DNA of 64,000 bases from Treponema primitia ZAS-2 (GCF_000214375.1 NC_015578.1:744001-808000), one strand, 5' to 3'. Numbered from the stretch's first letter, positions 9,509 through 18,709 are shown. The notes: generated by a model not told the origin, from the letters alone. Translations and numbers: made by a program.

Positions 9509-12088
9509 ATGCCGGATCAGTTATTTTATAGCAATGTCCCCATTAATTCGGGGAATCAAATCTATTTGGACCGGCCCCAGGTACATGACTTACTGGAAAA
9601 GGCAGCACGGAGTCCAATCGTTACAGTAACCGCCGGGGCCGGCTATGGCAAGACCCAGGCGGTTTATTCATTTGCACGCAAGTACAATGCGGTTACGGCC
9701 TGGATACAGTTTTCCGAACGGGATAACCTGGGCGGGCGGTTTTGGGAAAATTATACCCGGGCCGTAGGGTTTATTGACAAAGAAACGGAGCTAAAACTCC
9801 GGGCTCTTGAGTTTCCCGATACGGATCAGAAGTTTGAACGGTATATGCGAATTCCCAGGAATGACATAAAGCCGGCGCAGAAGTACCTCTTTGTCTATGA
9901 CGATTTCCACCTGATCCGGGACCCGGGGGTGCTGCACTTTATTGAGCGGTCCATCACCACTCCCTTCTCCAATATCACTTCTATTCTTATTTCCCGGACG
10001 GAACCCCGGATCAATTCCATTCCCCTGCTCTCCAAAGGCTACCTGGCTCAGATTAACGAGGATGATCTGCGCTTTACGGCGGAGGAAACACAGGAGTATT
10101 TTTATTTGCAGCAGGTGGACGCCCCGCCGGATGCGGCAGCTACGGTGTGCCGGGATACCGAGGGCTGGGCCTTTGCCATACACCTGGCAGCTCTGGCTAT
10201 CAAGAATGAACCTTCGGGCAAGCGCTACGCTCCTTCCTCAGTTAAGGCAAACATCTTCAAGCTTATTGAAAGCGAGGTGGTTGCGGTTATTTCCGAAGAT
10301 TTGCGGAAATTTCTGATCAAGATTTCCCTGATAGAACATCTGGCCAGGGATATACTTTTGGACATTGCCGGGGATGCGGGGATTCTGGAGGAGCTGGAAG
10401 GGCTCGGCTCCTTTGTCCGCTACGATCCCTACCTAAACGCCTGGCGGGTCCACCATCTCTTCCTGGAGTATTTAAGCGGCAGGCAGGGGGAGCTTTCGGA
10501 GGAAGAAAAACAGGATGTCTACAGTAAAGCTGCCCGGTGGTGCGTGGAAAACAACCTTAAAATGGACGCCTTCAGTTATTATGAAAAGGCCGGGTCCTAT
10601 GATGCATTTCTCGAAGCGTCCTATACCCTGCCCCCCATACTGCCGAGCCCTATGGCCGCCTTCCTTCTGGAGATTTTGGACCGGGCGCCGGATTCGCTTT
10701 TTCAGGAAAACCCCCTGGCCTACCTCCTCCAAACGCGCATTCTCTTTACCCTGAAGCAGTTTGACCGGGCTTCTGCGGGACTTAGGGAAATTATAACCCA
10801 GCTGGAAATTGAAGCTCCCTCCTTTTTCAACAACCGTGTTCTGACAGGCTGTTATAACAACCTGGGATTGATAGGTTTGATAACCAGTATGCATACTTGT
10901 GACTACAGTTATGTTTCCTTCTTTGAACGGGCCTACCATTACTCCCAGCTGAGCGGCCATAAGCTTACGGGGCCCGCAACGGTGGCGCCGCTCAGTTCCT
11001 ACCTGTGCCGGGTAAGCAGCCCGGAAAAGGGGGAAGCGGAACGGTACAATGAGGCGATTGCGGCCATGGCGCCCTATATGTCCGACGCCAACGGGGGGCT
11101 TGGCTATGGCATGGGCGATATGGCCTGGGCGGAACTGGCTTTTTTCCGCGTCGACATGGCCAATGCGGAGCAGATGGCCTACCAGGCCCTGTTCAAGGCC
11201 CAGAAAAAGAATCAGTACGAAATAGCAAGCAGGGCGTTTTTTTACCTGATACGGATCAACCTTTTCTACGGAAACCCGGAAAAAATAGAAGAACTGCTTA
11301 AGCTCATGGAAGCCCAGCTTGAGGAAAAGGGGTACCTGAACCGTTATACCGATTACGATGTACAAACCGGCTGGTTCTATGCCCATATCGGCCAGATTTC
11401 CCGAATGGCCTCCTGGCTTAAAAATGATTTTGAAGAAAGCGATCTGAATCCCATGCTCTTGGGGCAGGAGACCCTGGTCCGGGTAAAATACTATATTACC
11501 CAAAAGCAGCACCTCAAGGCCCTGAGGCTGATAGAAAACGATAAAGACGAATACGGAATGGGGGCTTTTCTGTTTGGAAAAATAGGGAACAAACTCATAG
11601 AGGCTATGTGTTTCTACGATATGAAGGATATCCCCTGGGCAATAAATTCCCTGGAAGAAGCCTACTATCTGGCCGCCCCCAACGGCCTGGATATGATTTT
11701 CATTGAGCAGGGAAAGCGCACCCGAGCCCTGTTCTCTGCCGTTTTAAAGCACCAATGCTCCATCCCCCGGGAGTGGCTTGAAAAGATACTACGAAGCGCC
11801 TCGGCCTATGCGAAGAAACTGTATATAACCGTGGAAAAATTCCAGGACCCGGACTATGAAGATGCGGCGGGACCGGTAATTCTTTCCCGCCGGGAACTCT
11901 TGGTCCTGCGGGGCCTCTCCCGTGGATTAACCCGGGAAGAACTGGCGGATGATGGGGATATTTCCCTAAATACTGTTAAAAGCGTTATCAGAAGCGTGTA
12001 CAATAAACTTGGCGCAGTAAACCGGGCGGATGCGGTGCGGATCGCAACTTCTCTGGGTATCTTGAAAAGTGATGACCTCCGAAACTAG
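9509..12088 (+). CDS. MalT-like ATP-dependent LuxR-family transcriptional regulator, copy 1
   Basis: 859 residues from ATG 9509 (a TTG lies directly before it). The layout is that of large LuxR/MalT (LAL, STAND-class) regulators: an N-terminal NTPase with P-loop GAGYGKTQA (residues 43-51) and Walker B-like 'KYLFVYDDFHLI', a winged-helix region, a TPR-like helical sensor domain (about 340-770), and a C-terminal LuxR HTH ('LSRRELLVLRGLSRGLTREE' ... 'SLNTVKSVIRSVYNKLGAVN'). Family members bind ATP plus an inducer and activate promoters as oligomers. It is followed after 35 bp by a paralogue with the same architecture, so this is a tandem duplication. The inducer cannot be read from the sequence. 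Confidence 0.87.
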   Translation: MPDQLFYSNVPINSGNQIYLDRPQVHDLLEKAARSPIVTVTAGAGYGKTQAVYSFARKYNAVTAWIQFSERDNLGGRFWENYTRAVGFIDKETELKLRALEFPDTDQKFERYMRIPRNDIKPAQKYLFVYDDFHLIRDPGVLHFIERSITTPFSNITSILISRTEPRINSIPLLSKGYLAQINEDDLRFTAEETQEYFYLQQVDAPPDAAATVCRDTEGWAFAIHLAALAIKNEPSGKRYAPSSVKANIFKLIESEVVAVISEDLRKFLIKISLIEHLARDILLDIAGDAGILEELEGLGSFVRYDPYLNAWRVHHLFLEYLSGRQGELSEEEKQDVYSKAARWCVENNLKMDAFSYYEKAGSYDAFLEASYTLPPILPSPMAAFLLEILDRAPDSLFQENPLAYLLQTRILFTLKQFDRASAGLREIITQLEIEAPSFFNNRVLTGCYNNLGLIGLITSMHTCDYSYVSFFERAYHYSQLSGHKLTGPATVAPLSSYLCRVSSPEKGEAERYNEAIAAMAPYMSDANGGLGYGMGDMAWAELAFFRVDMANAEQMAYQALFKAQKKNQYEIASRAFFYLIRINLFYGNPEKIEELLKLMEAQLEEKGYLNRYTDYDVQTGWFYAHIGQISRMASWLKNDFEESDLNPMLLGQETLVRVKYYITQKQHLKALRLIENDKDEYGMGAFLFGKIGNKLIEAMCFYDMKDIPWAINSLEEAYYLAAPNGLDMIFIEQGKRTRALFSAVLKHQCSIPREWLEKILRSASAYAKKLYITVEKFQDPDYEDAAGPVILSRRELLVLRGLSRGLTREELADDGDISLNTVKSVIRSVYNKLGAVNRADAVRIATSLGILKSDDLRN

Positions 12089-12123
12089 AATTGAAGTAGT
12101 GAAAAAAATATTTCCTGATTGTT

Positions 12124-14619
12124 GTGCATCTGATAAATAATCAAATGTATCTTGAGCGGAAGCGGATTAACCGTTTACTGGAAAAGGCCCTACAGAACCC
12201 GGTGGTGACTGTAGTTGCCGGCGCCGGGTTTGGAAAAACCCGTGCGGTCTTATCGTTCCTCCGGGGAGAAGCGGGGCTTAGCCGCTGGCTGCCTGTCTCC
12301 GAATGGAATACCCATGCCCCTGTTTCCCTCCGGGACTTCCGGCCCGAAAACCCCAAGGCCCGGTGCGTACTTGTGCTGGATGATCTGCAGTTTGCCCGGG
12401 GGCCGGATCTGTCCGGGCTTCTTGAGGAATTTCTGGGGGCCCCCTATCCCAATATGCGGGTCATCCTCATCAGCCGGCAGGAGCTGGCCCTGTCTAAGGG
12501 CAAAGTTGGGCGGATTACCTGGGAGGATCTCCGGTTCAGGGAAGCGGAGATCCGGGACTATCTGCTGCTGCGGAACATTTCCGTTCCCCCGGGGATGGTG
12601 GAGGAAATTTACCAGCGTACCGAAGGCTGGGCTTTTGCGGTGCACCTGGCCGCCAGGGCCCTGGAACAGGGCCGCCTGAGGGCAGAGCGCTCCCTTTCCT
12701 CTATTCGTGCGAATATCTTCCGGTTCATTGAGACAGAGATCTTCAACCCCCTTCCCGAAAACTTAAAAAAATTTCTGATCAAGCTTTCCCTGATAGAACC
12801 CTGGCCTGCCGCCCTGGTGCAGGAACTTTCAGGCGATACGGGTCTTATTCCCCTGATGGAGGGGGTCAATTCCCTGATCGTGTACGATCCCGCAGAAAAG
12901 CGTTACAGGGTACATGGCTTGTTTCTCAAATTCCTTGTGGAAAAACAGGGAGAACTGGGGGAAGGGGAACAGCAGGATATCTATGCCCGCTCCGCCCACT
13001 GGTATCTGGAACACGGGATGAAGCAGGAAGCCCTTGCCTGTTACGGGAAAGCCGGGGATTACCGGGGTATCATCAAGCTGGTATTCAGCCTCCCCCAGAT
13101 CATACCCCAGGACACCGCCAGAGCCCTGCTGGAACTGTCAGAAAATCTGTTGGGGGAGGGGAAGGATCCTGACTTTCTGCGCCGTGCGGTCCGGCCCCGG
13201 CTGCTCTTCATACTGGGGCGTTTTGATGACGCAGTCGCCGCCAGCCGGGAGACCATCGATCTCTATGAAGGCCGCCCCGTCTCCCCGGAGGACAACCTGA
13301 TTCTGTATTTTGCCTACATTATCCTGGGCTTCGCTTCCCTGCTCAGCTGCGTCCATACCAAGCGCCGGGACTTCTGTGTTTTTTTTGAGCAGGCCTGGGT
13401 TTACTACCGTCGGAACCCGGTGCGCCTGGACGGGCCCATAAGCAGCGCCAACGCCGGGCCCTATGTGTGCCGGGTTGGGTATCCCCCGGAAAAAAACGAG
13501 ATCCCCGATTTTATCAATGCCCTGGCGGAGGCCATACCCCCCCTGGCGGATTCTATGGGCGGCGCCTTTTATGGCATGGAGGATCTGGCTTGGGCTGAAT
13601 TTGCCCTCTACCAGGGGGATCTGCTCCGGGGGGAAATTTATTCCCACCGGGCCCTCCGCAAAGCCCGGGAAAAGGGCCAGTTTGAAATAGAAACCCAGGC
13701 CTTGTTTTTTTTACTGCGGATCAATCTGGCGGAGGGTAGACTGGAACAGACAGCGGAACTGCTCAAGCAGTTGGAGGCGGGTATCCGGGTGGAATTTCCG
13801 GATCAGCGGATCCGCTATGATATACATTCCGGGTGGTTTTTTATACATATTGGCCTTCCCCGCCGTCTTGCGCCCTGGCTGAAAAATGATTTTGATCGCG
13901 GCGCCCTGCCTTCCCTGCTCAACGGTACTGCGGCCCTGGTAAAGGCAAAGTATTTCTATGCGCAGAAACGTTACCCTCTTGCCCTGGCTTCTCTGGAGGA
14001 ACAGAAGGGTGAGTACGGGCTGGGGGCTTTCCTGTTCGGAAAAATCGAAATGAAGGTCCTGGAGGCCCTGTGTTTGTACCGGGGAAAACGGAAAGACGCT
14101 GCCCTGGCGGCGCTTGAGGAAGCCTGGCGGATGGCGGAAGGGGACGCCCTGGAAATGCCCTTTATTGAGATGGGCAGGGATATGCGCACCCTAGTAAGCA
14201 CAGCGATTAAGTATGAAAAACCTGGGGCGCCCCGGGAATGGCTGGAACGGATACTCAGAAAATCTTCAGCCTATGCAAAAAAAACCTATGCAGCTGCAGA
14301 ACAATACCGGGAACTTTATAAAAAAGCTTCAGTTACTGCGCCCTTATCGCCAGGGGTGACTCTGACATCGGGGACGACTTTGACGTCGGGGGTGACTTTG
14401 ACACCGGGGACGACTTTGACGTCCCGGGAGATGCAGGTCCTTACCGGCCTTTCCCAGGGGCTCACCCGGGAGGAAATCGCCCGGGACGGGGGTATTTCCA
14501 TCAATACGGTGAAAAGCGTTATCAGAACTGTGTACCGCAAATTATCCGCAGTAAACCGGGCGGATGCGGTGCGTATCGCAATCGCCCGAAAAATACTTAC
14601 AAAAAATGAAGAAACTTAG
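12124..14619 (+). CDS. MalT-like ATP-dependent LuxR-family transcriptional regulator, copy 2
   Basis: 831 residues from GTG 12124, chosen because 'NNQMYLERKRINRLLEKAL' aligns with 'GNQIYLDRPQVHDLLEKAA' of copy 1. P-loop GAGFGKTRA (residues 33-41), Walker B 'RCVLVLDDLQFA', 'RTEGWAFAVHLAARAL', a TPR-like region and a LuxR HTH at the end ('SINTVKSVIRTVYRKLSAVN'). The HTH recognition region is almost the same as in copy 1, so both may bind similar operators, while the sensor domains differ more. Just before the HTH is a linker of four exact-length six-residue repeats (GVTLTS/GTTLTS, nt 14353-14424) that copy 1 lacks. No strong ribosome-binding site is visible; translation may be coupled to copy 1. 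Confidence 0.85.
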   Translation: MHLINNQMYLERKRINRLLEKALQNPVVTVVAGAGFGKTRAVLSFLRGEAGLSRWLPVSEWNTHAPVSLRDFRPENPKARCVLVLDDLQFARGPDLSGLLEEFLGAPYPNMRVILISRQELALSKGKVGRITWEDLRFREAEIRDYLLLRNISVPPGMVEEIYQRTEGWAFAVHLAARALEQGRLRAERSLSSIRANIFRFIETEIFNPLPENLKKFLIKLSLIEPWPAALVQELSGDTGLIPLMEGVNSLIVYDPAEKRYRVHGLFLKFLVEKQGELGEGEQQDIYARSAHWYLEHGMKQEALACYGKAGDYRGIIKLVFSLPQIIPQDTARALLELSENLLGEGKDPDFLRRAVRPRLLFILGRFDDAVAASRETIDLYEGRPVSPEDNLILYFAYIILGFASLLSCVHTKRRDFCVFFEQAWVYYRRNPVRLDGPISSANAGPYVCRVGYPPEKNEIPDFINALAEAIPPLADSMGGAFYGMEDLAWAEFALYQGDLLRGEIYSHRALRKAREKGQFEIETQALFFLLRINLAEGRLEQTAELLKQLEAGIRVEFPDQRIRYDIHSGWFFIHIGLPRRLAPWLKNDFDRGALPSLLNGTAALVKAKYFYAQKRYPLALASLEEQKGEYGLGAFLFGKIEMKVLEALCLYRGKRKDAALAALEEAWRMAEGDALEMPFIEMGRDMRTLVSTAIKYEKPGAPREWLERILRKSSAYAKKTYAAAEQYRELYKKASVTAPLSPGVTLTSGTTLTSGVTLTPGTTLTSREMQVLTGLSQGLTREEIARDGGISINTVKSVIRTVYRKLSAVNRADAVRIAIARKILTKNEET
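14353..14424 (+). repeat. 18-bp tandem repeat (4 units) in the linker of MalT-like copy 2
   Basis: Four consecutive 18-bp units, GGGGTGACTCTGACATCG and variants, encode GVTLTS-GTTLTS-GVTLTP-GTTLTS between the helical sensor and the HTH domain. The unit is a multiple of three, so copy-number change would keep the frame. Confidence 0.95.
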
Positions 14620-14819
14620 TAAAAAAATTGAATATTAAAAGGATTTTTGTTATTATCTAATACAGTTGTTCTTCCTTGTGCTGGTCTGCTTTAAAATTTG
14701 CAAGTCAAATAACCGGTCAAAAAATTCCGCACGAATTTCTAAAAAAAGAACATTTTTCACCGTTAGGGTGTATTGCGTTCAAAAACGCTGATTAGACTAT
14801 GTAGCATCAGGAGAAAAAT

Positions 14820-16298
14820 ATGACCCTTAATAACTCGAATATTATACTCCGCAGAGAGATAGAACCTATGCTGCTAAAAGCCCGGTCGGCTCTGCAATCC
14901 TATGAAAAAGCCACCGGCGTAAACGTATCCGTGTTGGATCAGGCGGGGCATTCTATTTCGGAAGAGATGGCTCAGCCCCCTGAAGAGGGCCGGGTAGTAG
15001 CGGCGCTACTTGCAACGAAGTCTCCCGCGCAGGAAACTCTCCGACTAAAGTCGGCGTTGCAAGCAGCGGACCAGGTGGGTGATCCGAGTTTTTTCTGCGC
15101 CCTCTGTAGAAAATATTCCCGGCAAGACGACCGGGTCTGGGATGATGATGAGTACCCCTGTACCGCTATACATATCCACAGTATTTCTCAGGCCCAGCAT
15201 GCAGGGGGAGTGTATATTTATACCTGTGAAATGGGTTTCGCTTACTGGACATGTCCTCTGTCTACCGGGGGGCGCCTGGCCGGAGCATTGATTGCCGGGA
15301 GGGTATTGGGGGTAAAACGGCAGGAAGCGGTGGAAAAAATTTTTACCATGAGCCGGGGGCTTATATCCCGGGAGGAATCGGCGGGATACCTGGAGTATGT
15401 TCCTGAAAAATCCCAGGATGAAATAAAGTCCCTGGCCCAGCTCCTGCTCACCTGTGCGGAACAGATATCCCGGTCGCCGGAAACCTATCACGAAATTCTT
15501 AAACGCCGGGCCCAGCAGCAAACAAAACTTTTGGATCAGATAGAAACCTTGAAAAACCAGTACCCCTCGGGAGAGCTGGTCCCCTGCTATCCCATAGAGA
15601 AGGAGCGGCTCCTTATGGCGTCCCTGCGGCGGGGGGATAACGAATCTTCCCGGAAAGTCCTGGACGAACTTCTTGCCCTTCTCTTTTTCTCGAACCCCGA
15701 TAATTTTAAGTTTATGCAGTACCGGGCCATTGAGCTGGTGGTGCTCCTCTCCCGGGCGGCGGTCACATCGGGCAACACTGAAGATGCGCTATTGGAGATG
15801 AATAACCAGTTCCTCCTGGACATACAGGAGGCGCAAAACATGGAGGAACTTATCGATATGCTGTACCAGGTAGTGGACAGCATGACCGGGCAGATTTTTT
15901 CCTTCCGGGGAGTGCGTCATGCCTCGGCGCTGCGGAAGGCGGAGCGGTATATCTGGGAAAACTACACCCGCAAATTGAGCCTCCAGGAGGTGGCCACCGC
16001 TTCGGGACTTTCCGCCCCCTATTTCAGTACCGTGTTCAAAGAAGAAATGGGGGAGAACCTGTCAGGGTACCTGAACCGCCTCCGGGTGGAACGGGCCGCA
16101 GCTATGCTAAGCGGTTCTGATTTTCCTCTGAGTGAAATAGCCGGGGCCTGTGGGTTCGAGGATCAAAGCTGGTTTTCGAAGATATTCAAAAATTATACCG
16201 GAATGAGCCCGGGAAAATACCGAATTCAGAATTGCGGTTCCGGCCCGGCGTTATCGACGGATAATCTGCCGGTGAATCACCACACGATAGGCGGGTAA
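14820..16298 (+). CDS. PocR-domain AraC-family transcriptional regulator, copy 1
   Basis: 492 residues; ATG 14820 with AGGAGA 7 nt upstream. The N-terminal ~185 residues are a PocR-type ligand-binding domain: 'VSVLDQAGHSISEE', a Cys cluster 'FCALCRKYS' and 'YPCTAIHIHSI', then 'YIYTCEMGFAYWTCPL' and 'GGRLAGALIAGRVLGV'. A helical linker carries 'ERLLMASLRRGDNESSRKVL'. The C-terminus is a two-HTH AraC domain ('KLSLQEVATASGLSAPYFS' and 'LSEIAGACGFEDQSWFSKIF'). PocR domains are found in regulators of B12-dependent or hydrocarbon-derivative metabolism (family knowledge). It lies 4 bp upstream of a paralogue and 1.6 kb upstream of a corrinoid protein gene. A palindromic insertion (15009-15063) lies inside the PocR coding region. 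Confidence 0.87.
   Translation: MTLNNSNIILRREIEPMLLKARSALQSYEKATGVNVSVLDQAGHSISEEMAQPPEEGRVVAALLATKSPAQETLRLKSALQAADQVGDPSFFCALCRKYSRQDDRVWDDDEYPCTAIHIHSISQAQHAGGVYIYTCEMGFAYWTCPLSTGGRLAGALIAGRVLGVKRQEAVEKIFTMSRGLISREESAGYLEYVPEKSQDEIKSLAQLLLTCAEQISRSPETYHEILKRRAQQQTKLLDQIETLKNQYPSGELVPCYPIEKERLLMASLRRGDNESSRKVLDELLALLFFSNPDNFKFMQYRAIELVVLLSRAAVTSGNTEDALLEMNNQFLLDIQEAQNMEELIDMLYQVVDSMTGQIFSFRGVRHASALRKAERYIWENYTRKLSLQEVATASGLSAPYFSTVFKEEMGENLSGYLNRLRVERAAAMLSGSDFPLSEIAGACGFEDQSWFSKIFKNYTGMSPGKYRIQNCGSGPALSTDNLPVNHHTIGG
15009..15063. repeat. Palindromic element inside the PocR copy 1 gene
   Basis: CTTGCAAC (15009-15016) is mirrored by GTTGCAAG (15056-15063), with an inner palindrome CCGACTAAAGTCGG (15041-15054). 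The element is read through in frame ('LATKSPAQETLRLKSALQA') and lies just before the Cys cluster. A related element with the same CGCTACTTGCAAC edge and a CCGGCTAAAGCCGG core overlaps the end of argH at 60.99-61.03 kb. Confidence 0.75.
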
Positions 16299-16302
16299 AA
16301 AT

Positions 16303-17916
16303 ATGAATGACGAAAAAATAAGCAATGTTAAAACTAGGGCCAATCTTGTTAGAGAAACTGACCCCTTGCTGGTCAGGGCCTGGAAGGTGCTTAATATTTA
16401 CGCAAAGTCTACCGGAACTGTTTGTTGTGTGCTGGATCAGGATTTTTTGCCGATTCGTGAAACCTTCCCTGGCCTTATCGGGGAGACCAATACCTGCATT
16501 AACTATTGTCTTAAATATGCTGCGGACAGGAGTCCCCGGGACTCCCGGAATCCTGATGATTCCCGGAATCCTGATGATTCCCGGAATCCCGATGATTCCC
16601 GGAATCCCGATGATTCCCGGAATCATCGGGACTGCACGTCCCTGGATAACAAATCCGGGGATCCTATCCGAACTTCCGATTTACGATCCCACCCCTGTAA
16701 CATGCTGCATATAAACAGCATCAAGGAAGCTCACCGTTTCGGAGGCTCCTACATCTATATGTGTGAACTGGGGTTTATGTTCTGGACCAGTCCCCTTTAT
16801 TCCGAGGGACGTTTTATAGGGGCCCTGGTTGGATCGGGATTCCTGGGCATTGATCGCAGGGAGACCCAGGAAGTCATGCAGATAATGAGTAGTGGAACCG
16901 TCTCTCCCCAGGAACTGGAAACCCGGCTGTCCCAGTTCTCCAGTGGCGAATCTGAACGGATTAAAGCCTTGGCAGATTTGCTGCTGATCTGCGCCGAGTA
17001 CCTTTCCACGGGCTCAGATGATTACTTTGACAATCTTCGGGGACGGCCGGAAACCCGGCCGGAACCGCAGGTGCGGACAGAAATACTGCGGAATTCCCGT
17101 TCTGCCCATGTTCAGGTTCCCGGGTATCCCATGGATAAGGAACGGATGCTTTTGGCGGCTCTGCGCCGGGGGGATAACGATTCGGGGCGGAGAATACTAA
17201 ACGAGCTTCTGGAGATACTTTTTTATTCAAACTCGGATCAATTTAAGTTTGTCCAGTTCCGGGCAATAGAACTGGTGGTCCTCCTTTCCCGGGCAGCCAT
17301 GATGCAGGGGAAGGGAGAAGGCCCGGCTTCCCTGCCGTCGCAGCTCTCGGAGACGCTTCCTATGTCAAGTTCAGCCGGCCCGGCTGAAACCGGCCTGACC
17401 GAGGCCGGCTCAACGGAAGTTGGCCCAACGGAAGTTGGCGATGACAGTATGCTGGAAACAAATAACCGTTACCTCCGCCGCATCCAGGAAGCGAAGAGCA
17501 TTGAGGAACTCACCGACGTGCTCCATATTATTGTGGAGCGAATGTCCTCCCAGATCTTTTCATTCCAGGGAGTACGCCATGCCTCGGCTTTGCGCAAGGC
17601 GGAACGGTATATCTGGGAAAACTACACCCGCAAACTGAGCCTCCAGGAGGTGGCCTCTGCTTCGGGACTTTCCGCCCCCTATTTCAGCTCTATCTTTAAG
17701 GAGGAAATGGGGGAAAACCTTTCAAGCTACCTGAACCGTCTCCGGGTTGAGAAGGCGGGGCACATGCTGACCGAGACCGACTTGTCTCTCAATGAAATTG
17801 CGGCTTCCTGCGGCTTTGAAGATCAAAGCTGGTTCTCGAAGATATTCAAAAGTTTTACCAGCGTAAGCCCCGGAAAATACCGGGGTCAGGGCGGCGGTGA
17901 ATCTGTTTCAAATTAA
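16303..17916 (+). CDS. PocR-domain AraC-family transcriptional regulator, copy 2
   Basis: 537 residues from ATG 16303, 4 bp after copy 1. Same architecture: PocR domain ('CVLDQDFLPIRETFPG', 'CINYCLKYA', 'HPCNMLHINSI', 'YIYMCELGFMFWTSPLYSEG'), helical linker and C-terminal AraC domain. The AraC part is nearly identical to copy 1 in DNA as well as protein, while the sensor is well diverged, suggesting a shared operator but different ligand properties. It carries two expansions absent from copy 1: five SRNPDD units between the Cys pair and HPC (nt 16540-16629), and a degenerate 'TEAGSTEVGPTEVG' linker (about nt 17379-17440). Copy 2 is followed by the corrinoid protein gene after 26 bp, implying co-transcription. 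Confidence 0.86.
   Translation: MNDEKISNVKTRANLVRETDPLLVRAWKVLNIYAKSTGTVCCVLDQDFLPIRETFPGLIGETNTCINYCLKYAADRSPRDSRNPDDSRNPDDSRNPDDSRNPDDSRNHRDCTSLDNKSGDPIRTSDLRSHPCNMLHINSIKEAHRFGGSYIYMCELGFMFWTSPLYSEGRFIGALVGSGFLGIDRRETQEVMQIMSSGTVSPQELETRLSQFSSGESERIKALADLLLICAEYLSTGSDDYFDNLRGRPETRPEPQVRTEILRNSRSAHVQVPGYPMDKERMLLAALRRGDNDSGRRILNELLEILFYSNSDQFKFVQFRAIELVVLLSRAAMMQGKGEGPASLPSQLSETLPMSSSAGPAETGLTEAGSTEVGPTEVGDDSMLETNNRYLRRIQEAKSIEELTDVLHIIVERMSSQIFSFQGVRHASALRKAERYIWENYTRKLSLQEVASASGLSAPYFSSIFKEEMGENLSSYLNRLRVEKAGHMLTETDLSLNEIAASCGFEDQSWFSKIFKSFTSVSPGKYRGQGGGESVSN
16540..16629 (+). repeat. 18-bp tandem repeat (5 units) inside PocR copy 2
   Basis: Five head-to-tail copies of GATTCCCGGAATCCTGAT (last copy diverged) encode D-S-R-N-P-D units in a loop of the PocR domain. 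Each unit contains the self-complementary TCCCGGAATCC core. It is frame-neutral and probably length-variable between strains. Confidence 0.95.
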
Positions 17917-17942
17917 AACTAAAAATACCCAGGAGGTATACG

Positions 17943-18581
17943 ATGGTTAATTTAAGTGACATTTCCAACAGTCTCCAGTCGGGGAAGGCAAAAGAAACTT
18001 CGGATTTGATTGCCAGGGCTATCAAAGAAAATTACAGTGTGGAGAGCATCCTTAGGCAGGGACTGATCCCCGGCATGTACGCCATGACAAACCGGTATAA
18101 GCGGCGGGAGATATTCAGGCCGGAACTGCTCATCGCCGCCCGGGCCATGAATATAGGTATCGGGGTGCTCAGGCCGGCGATTGCCTCATCAGCCGGAGAA
18201 CCCAAGGGTGCCGTGATTATCGGCGCTGTAAAAGGGGATATCCATGATATTGAAAAGACCCTTGCGGCGGTAACCCTGGAAGGGGCTGGTTTCCGGGTAA
18301 TAGATCTGGGGGTCAGTGTTTCCCCAGAGCGCTTTGTGGAAGCCGCTGTCAGAGAAAGCGCCCAGATTATCCTCTGTTTTTCCAGTCTGCCCGCAACCAT
18401 GCCCCAGCTCAAGTCTGTGGTTCACGCCGCGTCCTCCGCAGGCATACGGAGCCGGGTCAAGATCATGATTACTGGCGCCCCGGTGACGGAGAAATACTGC
18501 CAGGATATCGGCGCGGATTTTTACGCCAGGGATACTGTAGGCGTTGTGGAGATGGCTAGGGCAGCTTGCAGTAATGGGTGA
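17943..18581 (+). CDS. Stand-alone corrinoid (B12-binding) protein, MtaC/MttC-like
   Basis: 212 residues; ATG 17943 with a strong AGGAGGT 5 nt upstream. Residues ~5-85 form the helical cap typical of methyltransferase corrinoid proteins ('GLIPGMYAMTNRYKRREIF', 'PELLIAARAMNIGI'). The Rossmann-like B12 domain follows: 'GAVIIGAVKGDIHDIEKTLA' with D99 and H101 of the DxHxxG motif, then 'CFSSLPATMPQ' and 'ITGAPVTEKYCQDIGADFY'. The normally conserved Gly of DxHxxG is Glu (E104). In known systems such proteins shuttle a methyl group between a substrate-specific and a general methyltransferase; neither partner is in the window. Linked to two PocR regulators, it could instead act in sensing, which is inference. 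Confidence 0.88.
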   Translation: MVNLSDISNSLQSGKAKETSDLIARAIKENYSVESILRQGLIPGMYAMTNRYKRREIFRPELLIAARAMNIGIGVLRPAIASSAGEPKGAVIIGAVKGDIHDIEKTLAAVTLEGAGFRVIDLGVSVSPERFVEAAVRESAQIILCFSSLPATMPQLKSVVHAASSAGIRSRVKIMITGAPVTEKYCQDIGADFYARDTVGVVEMARAACSNG

Positions 18582-18709
18582 GTTGTCTTTACCCGGCGCC
18601 TCCGTGTGGATCCGCCGGGGTTTAATACTCAAGAACCGGGTTTTAGGGGTATTTGTCCTCGATAAAAGCCTCCTTCCTCTTTTTCCTCCTTTCTGTTACC
18701 CTAATAGGC

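Noticed and set aside
14620-14819. Possible cobalamin riboswitch upstream of the PocR regulators
   Set aside because: No B12-box-like sequence or multi-stem architecture is visible in this AT-rich leader; only ordinary promoter-like DNA.
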